Source: Desulfobacteraceae bacterium (GTDB lineage Bacteria; Desulfobacterota; Desulfobacteria; Desulfobacterales; UBA5852). Taken from it: a stretch of DNA of 64,000 bases. The notes below the pieces were generated by a model. It did no database searches. It was not told the DNA's origin and saw only the letters and a list, made by a program, of their open reading frames with translations. The translations under genes were made by a program, and so were the position numbers. Positions 20,890-32,045 of the stretch are shown piece by piece. Within the stretch, counting starts at the first letter, position 1. Every line of letters begins with the position of its first letter. The stretch is from the NCBI GenBank assembly GCA_014237395.1, contig JABZFP010000041.1:62001-126000 (forward strand), written 5' to 3'.

Positions 20890-21240
20890 TTTCCATTGGT
20901 GTTGGCGTTCTGAAGACACTTGCGATCAGGCCTGTATGTTTTTATCACTTGCCCCCCTGAATCCTATCGCGATCACCCTGTATGTCCTTGTCATTATAAC
21001 CCCCCCCTGATATATGTGATATATCTCAATTCGTTGCGTTTATATCCTGAACCTATACCGAAAAATATCACAAGCGCCACGATCAACTGAAGACATGGGA
21101 CGATCCCGAAATGAACAAATCCAAACCGCACGCTAAAAGAAGAAAACGATGCCGCTGCTGGTGGACGGGTTCGTAATCCTTTCTTTCGATGGCTTATCAA
21201 CATGTCGAATGGCTTTCATTGAAAGAAAGGATATTTCATA

Positions 21241-22071
21241 ATGGAAATTGGCTCACTTCAACTTATTGCCCTCCTCATCACCGGCGTCGGTGTTGGTTTC
21301 GCCTCCGGATTATTGGGGGTCGGCGGATGTTTCATCATGGTGCCCGTTCAGTTCTGGGCCCTCACGTCCATCGGTATCGATTCGACCATTGCGCTCCGGA
21401 TCGCCTTTGGGACCAACCTGGCCGTCGTTCTGCCCACGGCCATCAGCGGCGCCATCGGGCATCACCGTAAAAAGGCCGTTTTATGGAAAGCCGGGATTGT
21501 CCTGGGACTGTCCGGGCTTGTTGGCGCATTTCTTGGCGGCATCTTTGCGGCCCACCTGCCCGGTAATCTGCTCAAAATCGGATTTGGCCTGGCGATTCTG
21601 GCCGGCGCTATCCGGATGCTGACGGCCAAGCCGCCCAAGATCGAAAAAGACCTCGTGGAGAATAACCTGGTCTACATCCTTTGGGGCTTTCCGCTGGGCA
21701 TCCTATCCGGCATTATCGGCATCGGGGGCGGGGTGTTGATGATCCCCGTCATGGTGCTGGCCCTGCGGTTTAAGATGCACCAAGCCGTCGGAACGTCCAC
21801 GGCCTTGATGATCTTTGCCGCCATCGGCGGCACGCTGTCCTACGTTTTCAACGGTCTTGCCGTTTCCGGACTGCCGCCCTATTCCGTCGGCTACGTCAAT
21901 TTATGGCAATGGATTCTGTTGGCGGGAACCAGCGTGCCCATGGCCCAGGTCGGGGCCCGGGCCGCCCACAAACTGCCGGCGAAACAACTCAAAAACCTTT
22001 TCATCGCCGTGATGATCTACATGGGCCTGAAAATGACCGGTGTCTTCGCCTGGTTGCACTTGCCGCTATAA
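21241..22071 (+). CDS. Sulfite exporter TauE/SafE family protein
   Basis: Multi-TM; GVGVGFASGLLGVGGCFIMVP, FGTNLAVVLPTA, GILSGIIGIGGGVLMIPVM. Confidence 0.9.
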   Translation: MEIGSLQLIALLITGVGVGFASGLLGVGGCFIMVPVQFWALTSIGIDSTIALRIAFGTNLAVVLPTAISGAIGHHRKKAVLWKAGIVLGLSGLVGAFLGGIFAAHLPGNLLKIGFGLAILAGAIRMLTAKPPKIEKDLVENNLVYILWGFPLGILSGIIGIGGGVLMIPVMVLALRFKMHQAVGTSTALMIFAAIGGTLSYVFNGLAVSGLPPYSVGYVNLWQWILLAGTSVPMAQVGARAAHKLPAKQLKNLFIAVMIYMGLKMTGVFAWLHLPL

Positions 22072-22117
22072 TGTAACCCCCGGACGTTCGCTGCCGCAAA
22101 GGCATTCGTTCCTAAGC

Positions 22118-22152
22118 GTGAAGGCTGCGCAGCAATCCAGCGCAGCCTTCAC
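22118..22152. terminator. Hairpin downstream of TauE/SafE gene (possible terminator)
   Basis: Perfect 13-bp stem GTGAAGGCTGCGC-agcaatcca-GCGCAGCCTTCAC; no T tract. Confidence 0.5.
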
Positions 22153-22354
22153 CACCACATATTGCCAAACGCCGAAGAATCGCGATACGATCAACCAAGC
22201 CCAGCGGGATCGATCCATGAACGGTCGATAGGGGCCTGTCTTAGCCCCTTGAGAAAAGCGGCCTACCCAATAACGGCCAGGATTAGCTGTTGGAGCGGCA
22301 CTCACTTTCACTGTGGTCTGAAATTGACCTTGAAATGCCCAGCGAGAAGACATC

Positions 22355-22849
22355 ATGATGACGGTAAACATAAAAATAGTCCCGGCCGCCAAAAAAGACG
22401 CAAAAAAGATTGCCGCAATTATCCGTGAATCGCATCAGGATGTCGCCCAACGGTTCAACCTCACCCGGGAAAACAATCCCAAACACCCCTCTTTTTGCAC
22501 CCAGAATTGGGTCTTGTCCGATTTCCAAAGAGGCGAGGAATACTTCCTTTACAAGGCTGAAAACACCTTTGCCGGATGTGTGGCCTTCGAGCAGCCCGAC
22601 CCCGAAACAGGCTACTTGAACCGGCTGTCCGTGCGGCCCCCATATCGTCACCGGGGTATCGGTGCGAAACTCGTCCGCCACATTATCGGCTACGCCCGAT
22701 CCAAACAGGTGCAAATCATCAGTATCGGCATCATCGCGGGCCATGACGTCTTAAAAAACTGGTACACGAACCTGGGGTTTATCGAAAAAGAAACCCGCCA
22801 CTTCGAGCACCTGCCGTTTGATGTAACCTATATGCACTTCGAATTATAA
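22355..22849 (+). CDS. GNAT family N-acetyltransferase
   Basis: NRLSVRPPYRHRGIGAKLVRHIIGYARSKQVQIISIGIIA...WYTNLGFIE. Confidence 0.88.
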   Translation: MMTVNIKIVPAAKKDAKKIAAIIRESHQDVAQRFNLTRENNPKHPSFCTQNWVLSDFQRGEEYFLYKAENTFAGCVAFEQPDPETGYLNRLSVRPPYRHRGIGAKLVRHIIGYARSKQVQIISIGIIAGHDVLKNWYTNLGFIEKETRHFEHLPFDVTYMHFEL

Positions 22850-23029
22850 ACGGAACGACAAATCGGCGCACCGCCCTCCCGGGCCTTTGCCTGCTCCGTG
22901 CAGGGTCTTTTTATCAGGTCCGGCATCCGCCCCCCCACCGCTATCGATCGCTTCGGGTCAATCCCCATACGTCGTTTCGTGCCGCGCCATAAGAGGGCTT
23001 CCGCAAGCCGGCGACATGATGCGGGAAGA

Positions 23030-24403
23030 TCATCGTGCCGTTCTTTCTGGTGGGGATATGGACGGATCGGCCACCGGGGCATCGAAGCGCCGGTCCTCCC
23101 AGTGCATGTAGCCCATGATTGCCTTGATGGCCATATTTCGCAGGAATTTGGGCGGCCAGGGAATGGTCCGCCGGTTGACGAAAAACACCTCGGTCAGATC
23201 AGTCTGCCGGCCCAGCACCATATCACTGAGGGTTTTACCGTTGAGATGGGTCAGACTCACGCCGTGACCGACGCAGCCCAGGCTGTACACCACGTTCTTG
23301 TCTCCCAGATAGCCTAATGCCGGGGCCATATCCAGCGGGACCGAGACGGGACCGCCCCATTCGTGCGTGAAGCGGATGTCCTTAAGGGCCGGAAAAAGCT
23401 GGCGTACGTCCTCTTTCAGCCCGGCAAAGGTCGGCGGGCTCAAATCCTGGTCCATATCATCACCGGAAGCCGTAACCGATACATCCCTTCCGCCCATAAG
23501 CAGGCGGTTGTCCGCAGTCAGGCGATAGTAATGGACCAGGTTGCGGGCGTCCTCGATGCCCTGGCGATTCTGCCATCCAATATCGGCGAACACTTTTTCA
23601 GGGATGGGCTCCGTGAGGACAATGTGGGTCCAGACCGGAACCTGCTTGGTGCGCAGTTGCGGAAAAAAGTGTGACCAGGCGTTGGTGGCCATAACCACCT
23701 TGTCGGCCCTGACCCGGCCTCTGGTGGTGGTCAGCACGACCTTCCCACCCTGCCGGGATATTTCCGCCACCGGGCTGCGTTCGTAGACCGCAACGCCCAT
23801 GCGGGTGATGACCGCTTTCCAGCTCCAGGCCAGTTTGGCCGGGTTCAGGATGCCGCAGCGCGGTTCCCACCAGGCGCCAAGGTACATGGGGCTGCGGACT
23901 TCCCGTTCCAGTTGTGCCTTGTCCAGCCACTCGATGCCGCCCAGGCCCAGCTTGTGGGCCAGTTCGATCTCTTCCAGAATGCGCGCTCTGTATTTCTCGG
24001 AAGTCGCCACCCGGAGAAATCCGGGATGCTCATAATCGCAGTCCAGGTCCAGTTCAGCCACCAGATCCCGCAGCAGGTCCACCGCCTTTTCCATGTAAAG
24101 GTGGGCCTCCCGGGCTTTCCTCTTGCCAAACCGCAGGGCCGTGATTCCCAGGGTAAGCCCGAACAGGGTCATGTTGAAACCGCCGTTGCGCCCGCTGGCG
24201 CCGAATCCGATCACCTCGCTCTCCAGGATGGCGATGCGCAGCCCCGGTTCTTTCTTTTTCAGGTGATAGGCCGTGCAAAGGCCGGTGAATCCACCCCCGA
24301 CGATCGCCACATCGACGTCGATATCGGCGGACAAGGGTTGACCCGGTGCATAATCCCGGGTCGACAACCAGTAGCTTTTTTCGCTGAAGGATTGCGATTC
24401 CAT
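23030..24403 (-). CDS. FAD-dependent oxidoreductase (DAO family; gamma-glutamylputrescine oxidase-like)
   Basis: [49 protein letters not shown]-terminal [23 protein letters not shown]. Confidence 0.88.
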   Translation of the reverse strand: MESQSFSEKSYWLSTRDYAPGQPLSADIDVDVAIVGGGFTGLCTAYHLKKKEPGLRIAILESEVIGFGASGRNGGFNMTLFGLTLGITALRFGKRKAREAHLYMEKAVDLLRDLVAELDLDCDYEHPGFLRVATSEKYRARILEEIELAHKLGLGGIEWLDKAQLEREVRSPMYLGAWWEPRCGILNPAKLAWSWKAVITRMGVAVYERSPVAEISRQGGKVVLTTTRGRVRADKVVMATNAWSHFFPQLRTKQVPVWTHIVLTEPIPEKVFADIGWQNRQGIEDARNLVHYYRLTADNRLLMGGRDVSVTASGDDMDQDLSPPTFAGLKEDVRQLFPALKDIRFTHEWGGPVSVPLDMAPALGYLGDKNVVYSLGCVGHGVSLTHLNGKTLSDMVLGRQTDLTEVFFVNRRTIPWPPKFLRNMAIKAIMGYMHWEDRRFDAPVADPSISPPERTAR

Positions 24404-24853
24404 TTTGCCCCACTCCTTGTTCGAAATTTTTGGCATCCAACAATGTGTTGGTCATATAACCGAATATGATTGGTGACAGAAAACCACTTTTTGGCAAGAA
24501 TCACGACCGGCAAAGCATATCTCCAGCGGCCGATGAATACTTGTTGCAGTGAACGGCCAGTACGGTGGATCTGGGTGGAAAAAAACCGCCCGTTAACCAC
24601 ATGATGCCATGGTCGAATGTCTTAGAAACACAACATATGGGTTAACTTGTCCTATTTCCCCACAATTTGACCTGTTTATTGTAAAAAAAGAGATATTCAC
24701 TTGCTTTCTGCCTCAAGAAAGCCTATCGTTATGCAAATCAACACGGTTTCACCCTTCTGGTGAACCAGGAGCATTCTGAAGGAAAACCCCATTGATCAAG
24801 ATGGCATCCTCCAGCAGGCGACGTTGAAAATTTGAAGAAAGGAGGATAATATC

Positions 24854-25054
24854 ATGGCCAATGGAACAGTAAAGTGGTTTAACGATCAAAAAGGATTCGG
24901 GTTCATTGAGCAGGAAGACGGACCGGATGTATTCGTCCATCATTCCGCAATCAATGCGACCGGTTTTAAATCCCTCAGCGAGGGCGACCGAGTTACCTTT
25001 GATGTAGAGCAGGGCCCGAAGGGTCCCGCAGCAGCCAATGTCACGGTAGTTTAG
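24854..25054 (+). CDS. Cold-shock domain protein (CspA family)
   Basis: [33 protein letters not shown]; strong SD AGGAGG upstream. Confidence 0.97.
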   Translation: MANGTVKWFNDQKGFGFIEQEDGPDVFVHHSAINATGFKSLSEGDRVTFDVEQGPKGPAAANVTVV

Positions 25055-25068
25055 TTCCCCGCCCGGTT

Positions 25069-25117
25069 AAAAAAGAGGCATTTCTTCGCTGACTGAAGAA
25101 ATGCCTCTTTCTTTTCG
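25069..25117 (+). terminator. Rho-independent terminator after the cold-shock gene
   Basis: AAAGAGGCATTTCTTC-gctgact-GAAGAAATGCCTCTTT with T-rich 3' side. Confidence 0.9.
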
Positions 25118-25155
25118 TACCCCCCTCTCACGCTTTTCATCAAGGAGATCGCCCT

Positions 25156-25365
25156 ATGGCAAGATCTAATTTTTCTTTTAAAAAACGTCAGAAAGAACTT
25201 GAGCGCAAAAAGAAGCAGGAAGAAAAACGTCAGCGACGAATGGCCAAAAAAGAAACCGAGGAAGAAACGCCCGTCGAAGCGGATGGTGACGTTGACCTGC
25301 TTGCGCCGCAACCGGCAACCGAAGCAAATCCGGAAGCGTCCGCCGATGAACCGCTTGCCCCTTGA
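25156..25365 (+). CDS. Small highly charged hypothetical protein
   Basis: 69 aa; MARSNFSFKKRQKELERKKKQEEKRQRRMAKKE then an acidic tail; SD GGAG at 25144. Confidence 0.7.
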   Translation: MARSNFSFKKRQKELERKKKQEEKRQRRMAKKETEEETPVEADGDVDLLAPQPATEANPEASADEPLAP

Positions 25366-25555
25366 ACCGGATACGACCCTAATACGGATTGCCCCTTGAC
25401 CGATCCCGGCCCTTGATCAAGGGCCGCGGCCTGGCCACCCCCCCTCCTGGCATTCCCCACCCGACAACCGCCACCGTTCACCACGAAAAGAATCAACTCC
25501 GCGGAAGCAGCCGCTCTCAGCCTCCGACAAGACCGCCGTCTATATCAGGCAGCCA

Positions 25556-28500
25556 TCAGGCAAACTGTTTGAGGGTTTTCAGATAGCCCGGATAAAAGGA
25601 CAAATAAAACGACAGGGCCCGCGCGAAATCCTGGCCAAGGACGCCATCGATGAACATCTGGCTGATTTCACGCTTCCGCATAAGGGTCATCTGGGCGGTG
25701 ATGAGAATGTGGCGCTCCTCTTCCGTGAGGGTGCTCAGAAGCTGGAGCAGGGCGCTGCGGGCACGGGGCTGGTACATGTAGAAATAAAGCAGATCGAGGG
25801 CGTGGACAAATATGATTTTTTCCATATCACGCGCTTCAGCATTGGCCCGCTTGCGGTACTGCACGGGCTTGTCGAGAATCTCCAGGGTGCGGGATTCGGG
25901 AAACAGCAGTTCCAGCTGCGCGTAGATGTCGAACAGGGCCGCGAGCTTCTTGCGATATTCGCGGGAACGCATTTGAATGTTCTTGAAACGATCCGCCGTG
26001 CCCTCGATGATGCCGGCCACCATATCGGACGCGGCCTTGCTGATCACGGCGGCCCATTTCTGAAGAATCAGGTTGGACGCGCCGACGCCCGCAAACGTCA
26101 GCAGGCCGCCCAGGGCCAGGTTGAACAGGATGGCGATGGGAATGGAAACGATGCTGCGAAAGAAATTGCCCAGGACGGCCCCGCGCGGCAAGCCCCGGAA
26201 AGCATTGTGGCTGGACAGGTAGATGCCGTTGGTAAGGGCCATAAAGGTATAGAGGGCCACCGGCTGGGTGGTGGTGTTGATATTGAACATATGGTTCAGA
26301 ATCACCGTTTTGGCCACAAAATCCAGCAGCGGTACGGAAAATCCGGTAAAAAGCAGGGAGTCGGCAATCCGGTCCCAGCTGACATAGGCGTTCCAGCGCA
26401 ACAGCGGCGAACGGCGCAGCCCGCCCCCGCCCAGCACCGATTGCAGAATATTGCGCAGGCCGGTAATGCCGAACCAGATAAACGCCCCGCAATAGGCCAG
26501 CAACCACCAGTCCTTGGTCAGGGCAAAGGTGGCAAACGCCGGTATAAACCCGATCAGCACCTTGATGCAGTTGCGCAGGTTGGAGTTGAGATAGGTCCAG
26601 GACAAGCGCGGGCGCGTTTTTTCCAGTGTCGGCGGTGTCAGCCGCAAGTGATTGTCGACCCGCTTTTGCACCCCGCCCAACGTGACCAGGTTGCCGTGCG
26701 TCGTCATGCTGGCGGCATCGCCCTGGACCGCCCAATCCACAACGCGGTCATGGCCGAGATGACGCAGGCCCGGCAGCCAGGCACTCAAGCGATGGACCGG
26801 TCGGGGATGCGCATTGGCTTCCCGGCGGGGCACCAATGTCTGGCGCTTATGGACCGGAATCTGCATCGGAATCATGGCGCGCCCGGCCCCGATATCACGT
26901 TTGATCCGGTTCCAGGCCCTTCGCGGCAGACTTTCGATCACGGCCAGCCCCATCCCATGGATACGAAGCGTTCTGCCGGTGGAATCGCTTCCGATCCGGG
27001 CCTTGAGAGGCTTTCCCTTGTAGAGCGCCTGGAGACCGATGATGTCGTGCAGGATATAGGTGAGCTTTTCGATCTGCGCGCGCTTTTCCGGATTTCCCTC
27101 GGCCGCGGTTTCCACCAATGCCATAATTTCGAGAATAATCCGTTTAAGGGCAATGGGGTTCTGCTCGTTGATGGCTTCCTGAAGACGACTGATGGCCTCG
27201 ATGTGGGCCGTCTGGGCCGTAGCCCAATCTTTCAGGTTAAAGATTTCCAGGCGTGAAATCATGCCATCGCAATCATAAATGAGTTCCAGCACATCTTCCA
27301 CCTGGAGGTGGGTCAGATTCAGGGTGATACGGTAGCCGGCCTGCAGAACGGCCAGACGCTCCAGTAGCTGCCGGGGCGTGAGGGTCAGCAAGGACGGCTC
27401 TTGGTCCTCCTCCTTCGGTTGCATGGGATGGGGAATTCCCGGATTGTTCGACGGCGTCAGGTAGTCGGCCGCCAGCGCTTCCAGATCCCGGTCGTTCCAC
27501 GCCTCGAACCACTGGGCAATCTCCTCGCGGGTGGTGGCGTCGGCCGTCGGATAGTCCTCCCGCAAGGCCGCTGCCTTGATCTGCAGGGCTGTCAGCATTT
27601 TCTGGCGGACAAAGGCTTCCAGATGGAGAATGGATCGCTGGCCCATGCCGACGAAGGCCAGGAATTCCTTTGGATCGAGCGGGCCAAGCGCCAGGTCATA
27701 ATGATCGTTGATGTGTTTCAGGTGGACCGCGTTGAAGGCCTCCAATATGGCCATGACATAGGCCTGCTGGTAGCGTGAAAGCTCACGCCCCTCCTGCATC
27801 AGCTGACTGACGGCGGGTTCCTCCAAAAAACACAAAAAGGATTGGGCGTCGGCAAACCCGCGCGGGGTCCAGATCAGCTGAATAAAACGATCGCGATAAC
27901 GCGCCGGGAATTCAATGCCGATGCGCACATCGATATCCATAATCTCGGCCGCTTCCAGCAATTCGGCGGCAAACCGGGGCTCGATATAGTTGTAATGCAC
28001 CACCCGCAGACGTCGGATACCCTTGATCCAGGCGTCCATAATCAAGTGGGTGGAAGACTTGCGTCCTTTAGTATTGACGTCATGCACATGGTCGTCAAAG
28101 GTCACCTGGTTCCATTCTTCCGGCATTTCCAGAAGGTGGTAGCGCAACAACTGCTTGCGTACGATACGGGGCCGCCCCGAAGCCGTAATGCGAAAATCAT
28201 GCGCCAGTTCAAGCTGGCGGTAGTGGTCGCCACGGGCCCGCACCAGTTCCTTCATGATCTGCAGCAGGACCCGGGCCGTGTTTTTGGGCATGGAGCCTTC
28301 GGCCGTGTCCAGTACCTCGTCTTTCAGCGAACGCAGCGCGCTGAGGCGGTCGTCCATACGGCCGACTTCCAGCGAGGTCAGGAGGTGCACCATGGCATAG
28401 GCGATGCGCAGGCTTCTTGATTCCGCCATTTCCTTGATGCCGTGGGGGTGAAAATAGCCGTAATACTGCTTCCGGGCATAGCTCAGATCTTTGTCCTGGC

Positions 28501-28657
28501 GAAGGACGGCATTGATGATCTCGATGAGTTCATTGTCACGCCGATCGAACAGCAGACGCGAAACCGGCGGCAACACGTCAGGATCCGGGCTCTGGCCCGG
28601 CGGCTGTTTTTCTGTATGGTGTTCTTGGTTGTACATGGTGTCCCATTCGCCCGACAC
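25556..28657 (-). CDS. Large (about 1033 aa) uncharacterised protein with cytosolic N-terminal half and membrane-spanning C-terminal region
   Basis: Single long ORF; hydrophobic segments in the last third (VLIGFIPAFATFALTKDWWLLAYCGAFIWFGI, SIVSIPIAILFNLALGGLLTFAGVGASNLIL); no family recognised. Confidence 0.85.
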   Translation of the reverse strand: MSGEWDTMYNQEHHTEKQPPGQSPDPDVLPPVSRLLFDRRDNELIEIINAVLRQDKDLSYARKQYYGYFHPHGIKEMAESRSLRIAYAMVHLLTSLEVGRMDDRLSALRSLKDEVLDTAEGSMPKNTARVLLQIMKELVRARGDHYRQLELAHDFRITASGRPRIVRKQLLRYHLLEMPEEWNQVTFDDHVHDVNTKGRKSSTHLIMDAWIKGIRRLRVVHYNYIEPRFAAELLEAAEIMDIDVRIGIEFPARYRDRFIQLIWTPRGFADAQSFLCFLEEPAVSQLMQEGRELSRYQQAYVMAILEAFNAVHLKHINDHYDLALGPLDPKEFLAFVGMGQRSILHLEAFVRQKMLTALQIKAAALREDYPTADATTREEIAQWFEAWNDRDLEALAADYLTPSNNPGIPHPMQPKEEDQEPSLLTLTPRQLLERLAVLQAGYRITLNLTHLQVEDVLELIYDCDGMISRLEIFNLKDWATAQTAHIEAISRLQEAINEQNPIALKRIILEIMALVETAAEGNPEKRAQIEKLTYILHDIIGLQALYKGKPLKARIGSDSTGRTLRIHGMGLAVIESLPRRAWNRIKRDIGAGRAMIPMQIPVHKRQTLVPRREANAHPRPVHRLSAWLPGLRHLGHDRVVDWAVQGDAASMTTHGNLVTLGGVQKRVDNHLRLTPPTLEKTRPRLSWTYLNSNLRNCIKVLIGFIPAFATFALTKDWWLLAYCGAFIWFGITGLRNILQSVLGGGGLRRSPLLRWNAYVSWDRIADSLLFTGFSVPLLDFVAKTVILNHMFNINTTTQPVALYTFMALTNGIYLSSHNAFRGLPRGAVLGNFFRSIVSIPIAILFNLALGGLLTFAGVGASNLILQKWAAVISKAASDMVAGIIEGTADRFKNIQMRSREYRKKLAALFDIYAQLELLFPESRTLEILDKPVQYRKRANAEARDMEKIIFVHALDLLYFYMYQPRARSALLQLLSTLTEEERHILITAQMTLMRKREISQMFIDGVLGQDFARALSFYLSFYPGYLKTLKQFA

Positions 28658-29094
28658 AACGTGATCGGCGGCTAAAAGAAACCCGATTCACATTTAAACG
28701 CCGGGGACCTGTCTGACGTCAAGCTGACGCATGGATACGGCCCGGTGTAAGGGGAAAAAGCCGTTTGCAGCCCATGTCGTCCCTGTGCGCTACGTCGGAA
28801 TTTGAAACGATTCTAACAATTTTCTAACAATTCGACAAGGTCCATGCCAAGCCGCCATGCCGAATAACACCCTCTTTCTGCAGCCGCTGCCCGGGATCTT
28901 CAACCCCTTGGGGTGTAGACGGCTTGCAGAGATTCCCGGTCTCCCGGACATCCCTTCCTTGACGCCCACGCCCGAAGAGGCCATATTGCACGGGGATTTC
29001 GGCAACAGCGAAGGGGCTGACGGCCGAAGGCAAATCCCGGCGTGGTTCCAACCTCCGGCACGCCGACCAAACCATCCTGATTCGGAGCACGATC

Positions 29095-30360
29095 ATGACA
29101 GACCCCAAACCACGCGGCCGTTTCATCCCGTTTCGCAAATCCGACCTCATCGCCATGTGCCGCGACGCCGGCCTGGTGCCGAATAAGGCCGAAACCCACT
29201 TCCATAACTTCCACCGTCTTCTGGGGGCCCTTCTGCATTTCGAATACCACCAGCTACTAGAGTCTCTCAAGGACGCCTACGCCCCCTTCAACCCCGATGC
29301 CGATACCCGGCCACTGAAACCGCTGGACCGGGAGGCCCTGCTGACACACCAGAAATCCTTTGTTCATCAAATGAACACTCTGCTGGATGCCGCCAATTTC
29401 GAACCCATCACGGATGCCGATTTAAAAGAAGCCCTGGCCGAGGAATCGCTTTTCAAAATTCGCCTGGCGGTCGATTTCGATGATTTCGAAGAAGTGCTCT
29501 TTTTCCGGCGTGGCGAACACCTGCAGCAGGAAACCCTGGTTTCGTTCGCGGGCCTGAAAAAAACCCCCATGACGTTCACCAACTACGACCGTGTGGTCGT
29601 CTATATCAAATTCAAGGAAGAGGCCTATTTCAAGGCGGCCGGACGCAAGGATCTCCCCTATCAACCCGGGGCCACCCTGATCAAACTTTTCCAGAACGTC
29701 CCCAAAGCGGATCTGGAAATGCTCTTTCCCAACAGTGAAGTGCGCATGAAAACCATCGACAAGCTGATCATCGGCGTTCCAGCCGCCGTGAGCGGCGTGG
29801 TCGTGGTGGTCTCCAAGCTGGGGGCCTCCCTGGCACTGGTCGGTGGCCTGGTGGCGTTCTGGCTGGGTTTGCGCGACACCGCGGTGGAAATCAATCAGAA
29901 GCATTTGGTGGCGCTGGGCTTGGGGATGGCAGCGCTAGGCGGCTTTTTATTCAAGCAGATCAGCAAATTCAAAAACCGCAAACTGCGCTTCATGAAAGCC
30001 CTGTCTGAAAATCTCTATTTCAAGAACCTGGACAACAATGCCGGTGTTTTCCATCACCTCATCGACGCGGCCGAAGAAGAAGAGTTCAAAGAAGCCCTGC
30101 TGGCGTATTTGTTTTTAGCACAAAGTGCCAACGGATTGACCCGCCGGCAGTTGGACGAGGCGGTTGAATCCTGGCTGGAAAAAGATTGGGATTGCGCCAT
30201 CGACTTCGAAGTGGCCGACGCGCTGGCCAAACTGGCGCGCTGGGGACTGCTGCAACACCACGGCGACCGCCTGGAAGTCCTCCCCCTGGCGGAAGCCAAC
30301 GCCAAGCTGGATCACACCTGGGACAACTTCTTCACCTACCACCAGCCCCCGACCCCATGA
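29095..30360 (+). CDS. DUF3754 / TMEM143-like membrane protein
   Basis: 421 aa; FTNYDRVVVYIKFKEEAY, LIKLFQNVPKADLEMLFPNSEVRMKTIDKLIIGVPAAVSGVVVVVSKLG. Confidence 0.75.
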   Translation: MTDPKPRGRFIPFRKSDLIAMCRDAGLVPNKAETHFHNFHRLLGALLHFEYHQLLESLKDAYAPFNPDADTRPLKPLDREALLTHQKSFVHQMNTLLDAANFEPITDADLKEALAEESLFKIRLAVDFDDFEEVLFFRRGEHLQQETLVSFAGLKKTPMTFTNYDRVVVYIKFKEEAYFKAAGRKDLPYQPGATLIKLFQNVPKADLEMLFPNSEVRMKTIDKLIIGVPAAVSGVVVVVSKLGASLALVGGLVAFWLGLRDTAVEINQKHLVALGLGMAALGGFLFKQISKFKNRKLRFMKALSENLYFKNLDNNAGVFHHLIDAAEEEEFKEALLAYLFLAQSANGLTRRQLDEAVESWLEKDWDCAIDFEVADALAKLARWGLLQHHGDRLEVLPLAEANAKLDHTWDNFFTYHQPPTP

Positions 30361-30478
30361 GGCCAGAATTTCTGATCAACCGCGCCATTTAGAAATGATT
30401 TCAGGGAACATACTGGCGACGGTTTACAGGCGATCAAAAGAACGGGCGCTTTCCCCTCTGCAATGCGCCGCGCATTGA

Positions 30479-31918
30479 CTACACCCATCGCATCTTGATC
30501 AGTATCTTGTACATGGTGGCAAAGGCTTTGCCGTATGGCGGGTAGAGGAAGGATGCGCCCAGCGGCCGGGCCGCCTGCTGAAAAACAGGCCGCAGTTTGG
30601 AGAACTCGGCAAACCCTTCGTAGCCGTGGTACTGCCCCATGCCGCTGTTGCCGATACCGCCAAAGGGCATGTCATGCTGGGCCACGTGCATGGCACAGTC
30701 GTTGATGCTGACGCCCCCGGACATGGTGCGGGAGAGAACGGTCTCCCGAACCTGGCGGTCATTGGAAAACAAGTAGAGGGCCAACGGGCGCTCATGGCTG
30801 TTGATATGGGCCAGCGCCTCGTCCAGTGTGCGATAGGGCTTGATCGGCAGCAGCGGGCCGAAAATCTCGTGCTGCATTACTTCCATTTCATCCGTCACAT
30901 CCCGCAGGATGGTCGGCGGGATTTTGCGCAGGTCCGCGGCCGCGGCCGATCCCTCGAGCAGGTTGACAACCGTGGCGCCTTTGGCGCGCGCATCCTCGAT
31001 CACGCCGGTCAGGCGCTGGTAGCTGCGGTCGTCAATAATCGAGGTGTAGTCCGGCGTGTCGAGACGGGGATAGCGCTGCCGGACAATAGGGCCCGCGGCT
31101 GCAACAAAGTCGTCCACCTTGTGCGCCGGCAACAGCAGGTAGTCCGGGGCCACGCAGGTCTGGCCGGCATTCATGTATTTGACGTGCAGAATGCGTTCGG
31201 CCGCCGTCTGGATATCGAAATCTTCATCGATAAGGGTCGGTGATTTACCGCCCAGTTCCAGCGTTACCGGGGTCAGATTGTCGCCGGCGGTTTTCATCAC
31301 GGTGCGTCCGGAGTCGGGTGACCCGGTAAACACCAGGTGATCGAAGGGCAGGGGCGTAAAATCCCGGGCGGCAACACCCGGCAGAACCGCCAGGAGATCC
31401 TCGGGGAAAACCGGCGCCAGAATGTCATGCAGCAGATGGCAAAGCCCTTGCGCATTCGCCGCCATTTTGATCATGCAGCGATTCCCCGCCGCCAGCGCAC
31501 TGGTCAGCGGGCTGATCACCAGGAAGAGGGGATAGTTCCAGGGGGCGATAACGCCCACGACACCTTTGGGCTGGGGAATCACCCGGTTGCGGGCGCCTTT
31601 GAACCACAGGGCCACATGACGCTTGCCCGGTTTCATCCATTTTTTCAGATGCCGGCGCGTATAGCGTAGCCCGTCGATGGCCGGAAAGAGCTCCAGGATC
31701 TTGGTTTCATGGATCGAACGATTGCCGAAATCCTTTGAAATGGCCTCGGCAATGGCGTCCTGATGCTTGACCAATACGGCCTCCAGCTTGCGCAGATTGT
31801 CCCGGCGTTCCTCGAGGGAAAGCGGTGGATTGTTCAGGACGGCTTCTTTCTGGCGGCGGAAAATGTCACGAGCGCGGCCGGTTTCCGTAATGGAAAGCAC
31901 GTTAGCCGTTGGGTTCAT
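30479..31918 (-). CDS. Aldehyde dehydrogenase (coniferyl-aldehyde dehydrogenase-like)
   Basis: VGVIAPWNYPLFLVISPLTSALAAGN, VTLELGGKSPTLIDEDFD, MNAGQTCVAPDY, MPFGGIGNSGMGQYHGYEGF. Confidence 0.92.
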   Translation of the reverse strand: MNPTANVLSITETGRARDIFRRQKEAVLNNPPLSLEERRDNLRKLEAVLVKHQDAIAEAISKDFGNRSIHETKILELFPAIDGLRYTRRHLKKWMKPGKRHVALWFKGARNRVIPQPKGVVGVIAPWNYPLFLVISPLTSALAAGNRCMIKMAANAQGLCHLLHDILAPVFPEDLLAVLPGVAARDFTPLPFDHLVFTGSPDSGRTVMKTAGDNLTPVTLELGGKSPTLIDEDFDIQTAAERILHVKYMNAGQTCVAPDYLLLPAHKVDDFVAAAGPIVRQRYPRLDTPDYTSIIDDRSYQRLTGVIEDARAKGATVVNLLEGSAAAADLRKIPPTILRDVTDEMEVMQHEIFGPLLPIKPYRTLDEALAHINSHERPLALYLFSNDRQVRETVLSRTMSGGVSINDCAMHVAQHDMPFGGIGNSGMGQYHGYEGFAEFSKLRPVFQQAARPLGASFLYPPYGKAFATMYKILIKMRWV

Positions 31919-32045
31919 GCGGTTATCCTCCCGGTGTTGGCGATTTTGTTGCTATAACTCATAAGCCTCCATGACCGTATAATCAAGCCCGGCGCCCCCT
32001 TTGAACGCCGGCGGGTCAACCACCGTCGAATACAGTGGGAGCGCA

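Noticed and set aside
25709-27256. 515-aa plus ORF antisense to the 1033-aa protein
   Set aside because: The minus-strand frame spans the whole region and has normal protein composition; the plus frame is G/Q/R-rich
28850-29095. Small ORFs in the spacer between the 1033-aa gene and the DUF3754 gene
   Set aside because: Overlap on both strands and run into the DUF3754 start; no independent evidence
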